This document shows, piece by piece, positions 41,898-50,308 of a stretch of DNA of 64,000 nt (positions within the stretch are counted from its first letter, which is position 1; every line of letters starts with the position of its first letter). Position numbers and translations under genes: made by a program. The notes beneath the pieces are model-generated. The model was not told the DNA's origin, searched no databases, and saw nothing but the letters and a program-made list of their open reading frames with translations. Origin of the DNA: DAIDKA01 sp036267975 (GTDB taxonomy: Bacteria; Pseudomonadota; Gammaproteobacteria; Steroidobacterales; Steroidobacteraceae); contig DATAVA010000064.1 in assembly GCA_036267975.1 (NCBI GenBank), forward strand, positions 30,169-94,168, read 5' to 3'.

Positions 41898-43328
41898 ATG
41901 GCAGTCGATTTCCGAGGTCACCCGCTCTTTCCGCCGGGCTTCAACAGCCCGACCCGTTTTGACGCCGATGTATACGACTGCGAGGTGTGGGGCCAGATCC
42001 CGACCGACATCCACGGGACGTTCTACCGCATGCAGTGCGATTTCGACTATCGCCCGCCGAAGAACGAGTGGATGACCGGCTTCAATGGCGACGGGCATAT
42101 CAGCCGCTTTCGCTTCGCGAATGGTTCGGTGGACTACAAGGGGCGCTACGTGCGCACCGACCGGCTGATGGCCGAGCGCCGGGCGCGCAAGCGCCTGTTC
42201 GGCGTCTACCGCAATCCGTACACCGACGATCCGAGCGTGGCGCACATCAACCGCTCTGCGGCCAACACCCATACCTACTGGCATGGCGGCAAGTTGTTTG
42301 TCCTGAAGGAGGACTCACTGCCGTACTACGTGGACCCGCACACGCTGGAGACGAAGGGCGACTGGAATTTCCATGGCAAGTACACCGCGCAGACCATGTC
42401 GGCGCATCCGAAGATCGACCCGCTGACCGGGGAGATGATTGCCTACGGCTATGAGGCCAAGGGCATCCTGACCAAGGACATCGCGGTCTACACGATCAAT
42501 CCGGCCGGCAAGGTCACCAAGGAAGTGTGGCTGACCTCCCCCTATCTGGGGATCATCCACGACATCGCCATCACCCAAAAGCATGTGATCATTCCGGTCA
42601 TTGCACGCACCACCAGCCTGGCGCGCCTGAAATCGGGTGAGCCCATGTGGGAATGGGATGGCAGTCTGCCGACCATGGTGGGGATCCTGCCGCGCGATGG
42701 CGAGGCCAAGGACGTGCGTTGGTTCAAGGGGCCATCACGCAATACCCTGCACTTCCTCAATGCCACCGATCGTGGCAACAAGGTGACCATGGAGCTGCCC
42801 ACCTCCTCGGGCGAACGCGACCCGTCGCAGATCCGCCGCTGGACCTTCGACCTCGGCTCCAAATCCGATGGCTTTCTCGAAGAGGTGGTGTCCTCCACGC
42901 CGGGCTTCCTGCCGCGCATGGACGATCGCTACCTGTCGCTGGATTACCGTTACGCCTTCATCAGCAGCCGTGTTCCAAGTGCCACGCCCGATCCGAAGGC
43001 CAACCCCTTCAGCGGCGGCACGCAGGTGGTACAGCGACTGGATGTACGCACGGGTGAGATCAAGCAATGCCAGGTCGACGGCAAGATTGCCCTGCAGGAG
43101 AGCTGCTTCGTGCCGCGCGCGAACTCGAAGAACGAAGGTGATGGTTATGTGATGACCATCGCCAGTAACTTCGAGACCATGAGTTCGGACATGATCATCA
43201 CCGATGCGCAGCATCTGGAGGATGGCGTCGTGGCCACCGTGAAGCTGCCATTCCGGTTGCGCAGCGGTACGCATACCAACTGGTATCCGCAGGCGGTGCT
43301 GCCGCCGATCAAGGATGAACTGTCATGA
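41898..43328 (+). CDS. Carotenoid-cleavage/lignostilbene-type dioxygenase
   Basis: 476 residues from ATG 41898. A non-haem iron oxygenase that splits a C=C bond of an apocarotenoid, stilbene or similar substrate. The four iron-ligand histidines are present: His170 (SAHPKIDPLTG), His221 (GIIHDIAITQKH), His285 (TLHFLNATD) and His459 (GTHTNWYP). The early IPTDIHGTFYRM and FNGDGHISRF also fit the family. No signal peptide, so cytosolic. The next gene starts within its stop codon (ATGA overlap), and then the SnoaL-hydrolase gene follows, so the three form one operon. Confidence 0.93.
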   Translation: MAVDFRGHPLFPPGFNSPTRFDADVYDCEVWGQIPTDIHGTFYRMQCDFDYRPPKNEWMTGFNGDGHISRFRFANGSVDYKGRYVRTDRLMAERRARKRLFGVYRNPYTDDPSVAHINRSAANTHTYWHGGKLFVLKEDSLPYYVDPHTLETKGDWNFHGKYTAQTMSAHPKIDPLTGEMIAYGYEAKGILTKDIAVYTINPAGKVTKEVWLTSPYLGIIHDIAITQKHVIIPVIARTTSLARLKSGEPMWEWDGSLPTMVGILPRDGEAKDVRWFKGPSRNTLHFLNATDRGNKVTMELPTSSGERDPSQIRRWTFDLGSKSDGFLEEVVSSTPGFLPRMDDRYLSLDYRYAFISSRVPSATPDPKANPFSGGTQVVQRLDVRTGEIKQCQVDGKIALQESCFVPRANSKNEGDGYVMTIASNFETMSSDMIITDAQHLEDGVVATVKLPFRLRSGTHTNWYPQAVLPPIKDELS

Positions 43329-43567
43329 GGACCCGACGCGCTTTCCTCGGCAGCGCGGGCATGACCGTCGCCGCAGCGGTCGCGCTCGCCCTGACACGCG
43401 GCAGTCGCGCGGCCGCACTGCTTGCCCCGCCCGAAGGGGACTGGCACGTGGATGACATCTGCGGTCATATGCCGCGGTACGCACACCCGATTCCATACAT
43501 GCACGACACGTCGGCTCCGAACCTTGCCGCGCTCGCGGCGCCGGTGGACTGGCAGTTCGTCGGATAA
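43325..43567 (+). CDS. Very small Tat-signal protein
   Basis: 80 residues. Starts with a twin-arginine signal (RTRRAFLGSAGMTVAAAVAL) and a mature part of about 45 residues rich in Pro, His and Tyr (PPEGDWHVDDICGHMPRYAH, PIPYMHDTSAPN). The start overlaps the dioxygenase stop by 4 bases. There is one Cys and several His, which could bind metal. No family recognised. Its tight linkage suggests a small partner for an exported component; a non-functional remnant cannot be excluded. Confidence 0.65.
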   Translation: MRTRRAFLGSAGMTVAAAVALALTRGSRAAALLAPPEGDWHVDDICGHMPRYAHPIPYMHDTSAPNLAALAAPVDWQFVG

Positions 43568-43611
43568 GAATCGCTGCAGCGCCGCTACCGGCGAACGCAC
43601 AAGGGGGAGTC

Positions 43612-46600
43612 ATGGAACGTCGTTTCTCGGTCGCGCTTGCTGCGACCATCCTGGTTGTGTCCGCGCTGTGCGCAGTGACGACCGACACGTCAGCGGCGCA
43701 GGCGCCATCGGATCTTCCATTGCGCGTGGCCACGCTCGCGGCCAATGTCCAGCTGGCCGAGGATCTGAGCCAGATCGAAAAGCTGCAGCGTGCGTACGGC
43801 TACTACGTCGACAAGGGGATGTGGGAGGACCTGTCGGAACTGTTCACTGAAAACGCGGTCGCCAATTATCCGGCGGGTGTCTTCGTCGGTCACAAGAGCA
43901 TCCGTGAACACCTGTACATGAATGTCGGCGGACACCAGGTCGGCGACATCGGTCTGGGTAACGGTCGTCTCTACGACCATATGAACATCCAGCCGGTCGT
44001 GCACATTGATGCGGGCGGCACCACGGCCAAGGGTCGCTGGCGTGCCTTCGCCATGTTCGGCAGTCCGGGCGGCGGCGCCACCTGGGCCGAGGGCGTGTAC
44101 GAAATGCAGTACACCAAGGAAAACGGCATCTGGAAGATCAGCAAGCTCGATTACTACTCAGGATTCGGTGCCCCCTACAAGACCGGCTGGGCCGCGCCCG
44201 AGGCTGCACCCGCTGGCGCCGCGGCGCCCGCGCCGCGGCCGCGGCGCAAACTCGCCCATCCGCCCGACATCGAACGCAACATGGATTGTGAGGGCTTTCC
44301 GAAGGCCTGCATCGCACCTTTCCATTACGGCAATCCCGGCACCACCGACTCATCCAATGCCTGGGTGCTGCCCGACGCTGCAACACTGGCGGCGGCCGCG
44401 GCGCGTATTCCGCAGGGCGAGCTGGCCACCCGACTCGCGGACCTCGAGCATCGGGCCACGCTGCTGAATGACGCGCAGCAGATCGAGAATCTGCAGCGCA
44501 TCTATGGTTTCTACATCGATCGGGCCATGTGGGACCAGGCGGCGGACCTGTTCGCGCCGGATGGAACCCTCGAGAGCGGACAGCAGGGCGTCTATGTCGG
44601 CAAACGCCGCGTGCGCGCGTACCTCGGGCTATCGGGCCACCAGGGCCTGAGCTGGGGGTGGATGAACGATCATATTCAGCTGCAGCCCATCGTGGATGTG
44701 GCACCGGACGGCCTGACTGCGCACGCTCGCAGCCGCGAGCTCGACATGCTCGGGCATGTCGGCGGGCAGGGCCAGTGGATGGAGGGCGTCTACGAGAACA
44801 CCTTCGTCAAGCGCCACGGCGTGTGGATGTTCAAGTCACTGCACTTCTATCCGACCTTCATCACCGACTACGACAAGGGTTGGGCAGAGGATGCGCAGCC
44901 GGTGCCGGTGGCCAGCAAGGTGCTGCCGCCGGATCGGCCGCCCACCGAGGTCTACGCGATTTACCCGACGGCGCAGGTGCCGCCGTATCACTACCCGAAT
45001 CCGGTCACCGGTGAAATGGCGCATTACCCGAGCGTCGGCGGGCCGACGCCGGCCCAGGCCCGCGCCGCACTGGCCGTTGCCGGTGCGCCGTTCAAGGCGC
45101 GTCCGGTCAGGGACGTGGGTGCGGCGCTCAGCGCGGCGCAGCGTGGCATCGAGCGGGTAAAGGACTATTACGAGATCGAGAATCTCGAGAGTGCCTACGG
45201 TTACTACCTGGACAAGGACCTGTGGAACGATCTGGCGAATCTGTTCAGCGTGGATGGTTCGATGGAGCTGGCACAGCGCGGCGCCTATGACGGCCGCGAA
45301 CATGTGCGCGCCTTCTTGCTGAAGGTATTCGGCCGCGGCAAGGAAGGCCCGGTCGCCAACCGCCTCGGCAATCACATGCAGCTGCAGCCGGTGATCGATG
45401 TAGCCCCGGATGGCAAGTCTGCCAAGATCCGCATCCGCATGTTCCAGCAGATGAGCTTCGGCACGCGCGCCTCCGTGGGCGCGGCCGTGTATGAGAACAC
45501 GGCGGTACTGGAAGACGGGAAGTGGAAACTGCGCGATGACCACACCTACAACACCCTCGCGGCCAGCTATGTGGGGGGCTGGGTGCGCGCCGCGAATCCG
45601 GGCGTTCCCGGGCCCGACAAGGAACTGCCGCCGGATCGGCCGCCATCCTTGAAATTCCAGATGTTCCCGGTGGTCTACAACATTCCGTTCCACTACGCGA
45701 ATCCGGTGACGGGCAGCACCGCCGTGCCACCCGTCGTTGACGGTTCGGGGCATCCCGCCGGGATGCCCGATGCCACGGCGGTCGTGCTGCGCGAAATCGG
45801 ACCCAAGGTCGAAGGCGCGCGCACCGCCAAGTTGTACGAGCCCCTGCAGCAGCGCGAGCCCTATACTGATGCGGTGGTGACCCGCGATCTCGCCTACGGT
45901 CCCGATCCGCGCAACACGGCAGATGTCTTCATTCCGCTGCAGCGCGGAGCGCGCCGGCCGGTGGTGGTGTTCGTCTATGGAGGCGGGTTCGCGGGGGGCA
46001 GCAAGCATGTGGCCGGCTCGCCGTTCTACGACAACATCGGCCGCTGGGCCGCGGCCCATGATCTGGTCGGCGTCACCGCGAACTATCGTCTGGCGCCCAA
46101 GGCCCAATGGCCAGCGGGTGTCGAGGACATGACGGCGCTGGTGACATGGCTGCGCTCGCATATCGCCGCCTATGGTGGTGATCCGCAGCACATCTTCCTG
46201 TGGGGTCATTCGTCCGGCGGTGCGCACGTGGCCGACTATCTCGCGCACAGCGAACTCACGCACAAGGATCCGCACGTGGCAGGCGCCATCCTGATGTCCG
46301 CGGCGGTCTATGACCTGGGGCACGAGGTGTCCGTCTGGAAGGCCTACTACGGGGATGACGTGAGCAAGTATGCGGCCGAGTCATCCCTGACCGGGTTGGC
46401 AAAATCGACGGTGCCACTGCTGGTTACCGATGCGGAACTGGATCCGCCGAATTTCCAGGCACAGGCCGAGGAACTGACGGATGCGCGCCGCAAGGCCGGA
46501 CATCCGGTCACGCGTCTGCATGTGCCGGGGCATTCGCACCTGTCCGAGGCTTATGCGATTGGAACCGCCGATGATTCGGTGTCGGGGCCGGTGCTGAAGT

Positions 46601-46617
46601 TCATTCACTCGCACTGA
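43612..46617 (+). CDS. Three SnoaL/NTF2-like domains fused to an alpha/beta-hydrolase
   Basis: 1001 residues with GGGGGAG upstream and a signal peptide to about TSAAQA. Three homologous SnoaL-like domains: about 48-195 (IEKLQRAYGYYVDKGMWEDL), 285-425 (IENLQRIYGFYIDRAMWDQA) and 515-660 (IENLESAYGYYLDKDLWNDL), each followed by a Pro/His linker of the form PFHYGNP, PPYHYPNP, PFHYANP. The C-terminal domain (about 760-1001) is an alpha/beta-hydrolase of HSL/esterase type: oxyanion FVYGGGFAGG, nucleophile Ser867 in WGHSSGGAH, acid Asp944, and His976 in GHSHLSEAY. SnoaL folds catalyse cyclase, isomerase or hydratase steps; the hydrolase probably releases or opens the product. Its end overlaps the M48 gene by 17 bases, tail to tail. 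Confidence 0.92.
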   Translation: MERRFSVALAATILVVSALCAVTTDTSAAQAPSDLPLRVATLAANVQLAEDLSQIEKLQRAYGYYVDKGMWEDLSELFTENAVANYPAGVFVGHKSIREHLYMNVGGHQVGDIGLGNGRLYDHMNIQPVVHIDAGGTTAKGRWRAFAMFGSPGGGATWAEGVYEMQYTKENGIWKISKLDYYSGFGAPYKTGWAAPEAAPAGAAAPAPRPRRKLAHPPDIERNMDCEGFPKACIAPFHYGNPGTTDSSNAWVLPDAATLAAAAARIPQGELATRLADLEHRATLLNDAQQIENLQRIYGFYIDRAMWDQAADLFAPDGTLESGQQGVYVGKRRVRAYLGLSGHQGLSWGWMNDHIQLQPIVDVAPDGLTAHARSRELDMLGHVGGQGQWMEGVYENTFVKRHGVWMFKSLHFYPTFITDYDKGWAEDAQPVPVASKVLPPDRPPTEVYAIYPTAQVPPYHYPNPVTGEMAHYPSVGGPTPAQARAALAVAGAPFKARPVRDVGAALSAAQRGIERVKDYYEIENLESAYGYYLDKDLWNDLANLFSVDGSMELAQRGAYDGREHVRAFLLKVFGRGKEGPVANRLGNHMQLQPVIDVAPDGKSAKIRIRMFQQMSFGTRASVGAAVYENTAVLEDGKWKLRDDHTYNTLAASYVGGWVRAANPGVPGPDKELPPDRPPSLKFQMFPVVYNIPFHYANPVTGSTAVPPVVDGSGHPAGMPDATAVVLREIGPKVEGARTAKLYEPLQQREPYTDAVVTRDLAYGPDPRNTADVFIPLQRGARRPVVVFVYGGGFAGGSKHVAGSPFYDNIGRWAAAHDLVGVTANYRLAPKAQWPAGVEDMTALVTWLRSHIAAYGGDPQHIFLWGHSSGGAHVADYLAHSELTHKDPHVAGAILMSAAVYDLGHEVSVWKAYYGDDVSKYAAESSLTGLAKSTVPLLVTDAELDPPNFQAQAEELTDARRKAGHPVTRLHVPGHSHLSEAYAIGTADDSVSGPVLKFIHSH

Positions 46618-47851
46618 GCGCGCGCAGCCGCGCGATCCGGGCGAGCGCGGGCGGATGCGAATCGTAGAAGCGCGAATGCACCGGATCCGGTGTGAGCGTG
46701 GTCGCGTTGTCGCGGTACAGTTTCACCAGCGCCGCCATCAGCGTCGTGGCCGGCGTGTGTTGCGCCGCGAATTCATCCGCGGCGAACTCATCACGTCGTG
46801 ACCAGCTTGCCGCCAGCGGCGTTACGAAGAACGTAAAGGCGGGCGCGACGAACATGAACAGCAGCAGCGCGCCGTAGTCCGACGCGCCCGACAGCCCCAG
46901 CTGTGTGTAGAACCATGGGCGCGCTGCCAGCCAGCCCAGCAGTGCCAGGCCCGCGAGCCCGATCACGGCCGACACGATCAGGCGACGGCGGATATGGTGC
47001 AACTTGAAGTGTCCGAGTTCATGCGCCAGCACGGCTTCGATTTCGCCGGGATCGAGCGTGCTGATGAGCGTGTCGAAAAACACGATGCGCTTGTTGCGGC
47101 CCACCCCGGTGAAGTACGCATTGCCGTGGGCCGAACGCCGCGAGCCGTCGACGATGAATACCCCACGCGAGGCAAAGCCGCAACGATCCAGCAGGGTCTC
47201 GATGCGGGTGCGCAGCGCGGCATCGGCCAGGGGACTGAAGCGATTGAAGAGCGGTGCGATGAGCGTGGGATAGGCCCAGGTCATGCCCAGGGATACGGTG
47301 AGCCACAGGGCCCACACGTACAGCCACCACAAGGTGCCCGCATGCCGCATCAGTTCGAGGGCCGCCACCAGCAAGGGTCCGCCGATCACGAGCGCCAGCA
47401 GCAGGCCTTTCAGGCGATCCATCAGATAAAGCGCCGGCGTCGTGCGATTGAAGCCGAAACGCGCCTCGAGTCGGAACGTGCTCCACAGCGACAGGGGCAA
47501 TCCCACCAGGCCCACCGCCAGCAGCACGCTCAGGATCACCAAGGTCCCGTGCCAGGGTTCGGCGACGGGGAGGAGCTTCCAGAACCGGTCGATGACCTTG
47601 ATGCCGCCGCCCAGCGTCAGGATCAGCAGCACGATGGCATCGATCACGGTGTCAAGGCGCCCCAGACGCGTGCGCGCGACGGCGTAATCGGCGGCCCTGT
47701 GGTGGTCGGCCGGCGCGATCGCGTGGGCGAAGGGCTCGGGTACCCCGGCCCGGTGCCGGACGACGGCGGCGATCTGGCGGTTGGCCAGCCATAAGCGGGC
47801 GGCGGTGCCGGCCACCACGGCCAGCAGGAACACCAGGGTCAAGGGCGGCAT
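46601..47851 (-). CDS. M48A (STE24-like) membrane metalloprotease
   Basis: 416 residues from ATG 47851; the in-frame extension upstream is rejected. Multiple membrane helices (LTLVFLLAVVAGTAARLW, VIDAIVLLILTLGGG, IGGPLLVAALELM), the STE24-type SRRSAHGNAYFTGVGRNKR, zinc site AVLAHELGHFKLHH (His277, Glu278, His281) and the distal Glu in RRDEFAADEFAAQ. Such enzymes cleave membrane or CAAX-like proteins. It is 4 bases after the anti-sigma gene, in one operon with sigma and anti-sigma, suggesting control of envelope proteolysis. Confidence 0.93.
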   Translation of the reverse strand: MPPLTLVFLLAVVAGTAARLWLANRQIAAVVRHRAGVPEPFAHAIAPADHHRAADYAVARTRLGRLDTVIDAIVLLILTLGGGIKVIDRFWKLLPVAEPWHGTLVILSVLLAVGLVGLPLSLWSTFRLEARFGFNRTTPALYLMDRLKGLLLALVIGGPLLVAALELMRHAGTLWWLYVWALWLTVSLGMTWAYPTLIAPLFNRFSPLADAALRTRIETLLDRCGFASRGVFIVDGSRRSAHGNAYFTGVGRNKRIVFFDTLISTLDPGEIEAVLAHELGHFKLHHIRRRLIVSAVIGLAGLALLGWLAARPWFYTQLGLSGASDYGALLLFMFVAPAFTFFVTPLAASWSRRDEFAADEFAAQHTPATTLMAALVKLYRDNATTLTPDPVHSRFYDSHPPALARIARLRALSASE

Positions 47852-47855
47852 GCCG

Positions 47856-48566
47856 CTAATGCGTCCAGTGCAGATGGGAGGCAAGCGCGCGCGATACGGC
47901 GTCCAGGTCCGGATCACCCTGCGCGATGACGGCGAGCGTGCCACCGCCCCGGGCAGGTACGAGAATGCCGGAATAGCCATTCTGGCGGAAGGACTGGCGG
48001 GCCGCGATATGTTCCTGGTTCAGCACCATGACGGTGACCGGACCGGCGTCCGTGCGCACGACCAGGTGCGGCACCCAATGGCCATTGAACAGGCAGCTGC
48101 GCGCATAGGTCACCGTCGTGTCCGCAGGATCCAGCGTCACCTGCGCACCCGCGAGCACCGCAGCGGTGGCTGCCGCCGTCATCGGCGTGACCTGCGACCA
48201 GCTTGCCGACTCGTGCGCGATGTGATCGAGCACGCCCGCGGCGAGGCTCGGCTGGGGCCGCAGTGCCCAGAACAGGGCGCCCATGCCGAGGGCGAGGACC
48301 ACGCTGGCGGCGAGCGCCAACAGGCCCGAAAAGCGGTTCGTCGCCGGCGCCGCGCGCGCGCGCGCAGGGGCGGGAAGGACGCGTACCCGGGTATCCGGGC
48401 GCGCGGCCAGGGGCGCTGCGAACAGGCGACTCAGATCACGATCCATCCGCTGCATCTGCTGCTGAAACAGCGTGCACGGCGCGCAGTGCGCAAGATGGCC
48501 CGCCAGCGCCGGTGTTACCGCGCCGGGGGCTGCGCCAATGAGCAGACGGGCTTCATCGTGGGTCAT
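47856..48566 (-). CDS. DUF3379 membrane anti-sigma factor
   Basis: 236 residues. The cytosolic N-terminus has the zinc-like HLAHCAPCTLFQQQ motif of anti-sigma factors and RMDRDLSRLFAAPL. One membrane helix (FSGLLALAASVVLALGMGAL) leads to a periplasmic domain (LDHIAHESASW, DTTVTYARSCLFNGHWVPHL, HIAARQSFRQNGYSGILVPA) that matches DUF3379. The start overlaps the sigma gene by 4 bases. Expected to hold the sigma factor at the membrane until a periplasmic signal arrives. Confidence 0.9.
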   Translation of the reverse strand: MTHDEARLLIGAAPGAVTPALAGHLAHCAPCTLFQQQMQRMDRDLSRLFAAPLAARPDTRVRVLPAPARARAAPATNRFSGLLALAASVVLALGMGALFWALRPQPSLAAGVLDHIAHESASWSQVTPMTAAATAAVLAGAQVTLDPADTTVTYARSCLFNGHWVPHLVVRTDAGPVTVMVLNQEHIAARQSFRQNGYSGILVPARGGGTLAVIAQGDPDLDAVSRALASHLHWTH

Positions 48567-49114
48567 ACGGCAGACTCATCCAGTGCGTCGGGCGCGGGCA
48601 GCGATCCATAGATACTTCGCAGGCGATTGCGCGCTCGGAACAGCCGGGTCAGGACGGCGGGCGTCGACAAGGCCAGCTCCCGGGCGATCTCATCGGCGGT
48701 GAAGCCGCCGAGCACCTGCATGACCAGCGGAATGCGGTAGTCATCCGGCAGCTGCAGCATCGCCAGACGCAATCCCACCATCTCATCACCGGCGGTGGCG
48801 AGCTGGGTGTCCTCGGCGGCGATGACCTGCTCCAAATCGACAACCTCCAGGCGCTTGCGTTCGTAAAGGCGGGCATGTTCCCGGCGAACAATGGTCAGCA
48901 GCCAGCCGCGCGCCGCCGCGGGGTCCTTCAGGGCATCCCGGGAGCGCCAGGCGCGCAACATCGCCTCCTGGACCACATCCTCGGCGATGGCGCGGTCGCG
49001 CGCCAGCCACCAGGCGAAGCGCAGCAGCTCGGGTCGCAGGGTTGCGAGCAGCTGCTCTAGCGTCACGGGCGCATCACCTAAAGGGACCGGGATTTCGGGC
49101 GGAATATTGCGCAT
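48563..49114 (-). CDS. ECF-type RNA polymerase sigma factor
   Basis: 183 residues from ATG 49114; a TTG two codons earlier is possible. Region 2: PELLRFAWWLARDRAIAEDV, VQEAMLRAWRSRDAL. Region 4: LQLPDDYRIPLVMQVLGGFT, ADEIARELALSTPAVLTRLF. It is followed by DUF3379 and M48 genes and is divergent from bufA2 across 91 bases. In Caulobacter an ECF sigma controls bufferin genes from a nearby position, so this one may regulate bufA2BC. Confidence 0.93.
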   Translation of the reverse strand: MRNIPPEIPVPLGDAPVTLEQLLATLRPELLRFAWWLARDRAIAEDVVQEAMLRAWRSRDALKDPAAARGWLLTIVRREHARLYERKRLEVVDLEQVIAAEDTQLATAGDEMVGLRLAMLQLPDDYRIPLVMQVLGGFTADEIARELALSTPAVLTRLFRARNRLRSIYGSLPAPDALDESAV

Positions 49115-49153
49115 ACGCAAGCTGGATCATAGCCGGATGCGCCGCGCGGGGCA

Positions 49154-49182
49154 TTGTCCCGGTGTGGGCTGACGGGTACGCT
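49154..49182 (+). promoter_or_regulatory. bufA2: Putative promoter of bufA2BC
   Basis: TTGTCC at 49154-49159 and TACGCT at 49177-49182 are separated by 17 bases and stand just ahead of the bufA2 start, with AAGGAG at about 49194 as the ribosome binding site. They fit a weak sigma-70 pattern. An ECF-type promoter with different boxes in the same 91-base divergent region cannot be excluded. Confidence 0.35.
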
Positions 49183-49205
49183 ATTTTCTCATCAAGGAGC
49201 GGGCG

Positions 49206-49460
49206 ATGAAGACAACAAAAGTGCGCGGCGTGACGATTGCGACGGCGGCGGCCCTGCTGTTCGGAACCGTTGCGGTTTCCCCGGCCAGCGCCGATGAAGC
49301 CAAGATCAAATGCACGGGCGTGAACTCCTGCAAGGGCCAGTCATCGTGCAAGTCCGCGAAGAATTCCTGCCAGGGCATGAACTCCTGCAAGGGCAAGGGA
49401 TTCATCGAGATGACCAGGTCCGATTGCGCCGCAGCGAAGGCCAAGGCCAAGGCCGGTTGA
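49206..49460 (+). CDS. bufA2: BufA2-type bufferin metallophore peptide
   Basis: 84 residues. Signal peptide to PASADEA, then a Cys-repeat mature peptide: IKCTGVNSCKGQSSCKSAKN, SCQGMNSCKGKGF and a last Cys near SDCAAAK (Cys36, 42, 48, 55, 61, 74), ending in Lys/Ala repeats. This CxGxNSCKG spacing is the BufA2 bufferin pattern: a periplasmic, ribosomally made metal-binding peptide matured by BufB/BufC. The gene starts with AAGGAG and couples to bufB. Confidence 0.88.
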   Translation: MKTTKVRGVTIATAAALLFGTVAVSPASADEAKIKCTGVNSCKGQSSCKSAKNSCQGMNSCKGKGFIEMTRSDCAAAKAKAKAG

Positions 49461-50308
49461 TCCCGCTCCCGCACGCGAACCCCGCCGTGATTCGCGGTTT
49501 CGGATTGGGGTTGCGCCCACAGCACTACGCCGAAGTGCTGCATAGCCGTCCGCCCCTGGACTGGCTCGAAATCATCACCGAGAACTTCCTGGTTCCGGGC
49601 GGCAAGCCGCTCTATTTCCTGGACCGCATCCGTGAGCTGTATCCGCTGGTGATGCACGGGGTGTCGCTGTCCATCGGCAGCACCGCAGCGCTGGACTTCG
49701 AATATCTCGCGCAGCTGAAGAGCCTGGCCAAAAGGGTGCGGCCGGGGTGGATTTCCGATCACCTGTGCTGGACGGGGGTGGGCGCGACCAACCTCCACGA
49801 CCTGCTGCCGCTGCCGTATACCTGCGAAGCGCTGCGCCACGTGGCCGCGCGCATCGGTCAGGTCCAGGATTTTCTGGGACAGCGCATCGTCATCGAAAAC
49901 GTCTCCAGTTACGTCACGTACCGCTCATCGGAAATGACCGAGTGGCAGTTCATCGCGGAACTTGCCGCGCAGGCCGACTGCGACCTGCTGCTCGACGTCA
50001 ACAATGTGTACGTGAGCAGCGTCAATCACGGCTTCGATGCGCGCGAATTTCTGAACGCCATTGCGCCCGCGCGCGTGCGGCAGATTCATCTCGCGGGCCA
50101 CAGCCACCGGGGCGAGTTCCTCATTGACACTCACGACACGGCGGTACCACAGCCGGTATGGGAGCTATATCGCTATACGGCACAGCGGTTCGGCCAGATT
50201 CCGACCATGATTGAGCGTGACGACAACATTCCGGCGCTGGCGCAACTGCTGACGGAACTCGACACGGCCCGGCGGATCGCCTCCCAGGTCACGGTGCAGG
50301 CGGCCTGA
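49457..50308 (+). CDS. bufB: BufB, MNIO/DUF692 maturation enzyme
   Basis: 283 residues from a TTG at 49457 whose first base lies 4 bases into the end of bufA2 (a GTG at 49487 is an alternative). DUF692/MNIO family, diiron/triiron TIM-barrel: LDWLEIITENFLV, MHGVSLSIGST, WISDHLCWTG, IVIENVSSYVTY, LLLDVNNVYVSSVNH and QIHLAGHSHRGEFLIDTHD supply the conserved metal ligands. MNIO enzymes modify Cys in precursor peptides such as bufferins. Stop overlaps the next ATG by one base. Confidence 0.92.
   Translation: MIPLPHANPAVIRGFGLGLRPQHYAEVLHSRPPLDWLEIITENFLVPGGKPLYFLDRIRELYPLVMHGVSLSIGSTAALDFEYLAQLKSLAKRVRPGWISDHLCWTGVGATNLHDLLPLPYTCEALRHVAARIGQVQDFLGQRIVIENVSSYVTYRSSEMTEWQFIAELAAQADCDLLLDVNNVYVSSVNHGFDAREFLNAIAPARVRQIHLAGHSHRGEFLIDTHDTAVPQPVWELYRYTAQRFGQIPTMIERDDNIPALAQLLTELDTARRIASQVTVQAA

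Noticed and set aside
49310..49456. Upstream in-frame start of bufB inside bufA2
   Set aside because: The extra residues are bufA2 Cys-repeat DNA read in another frame; the protein matches the DUF692 family length from the TTG at 49457.
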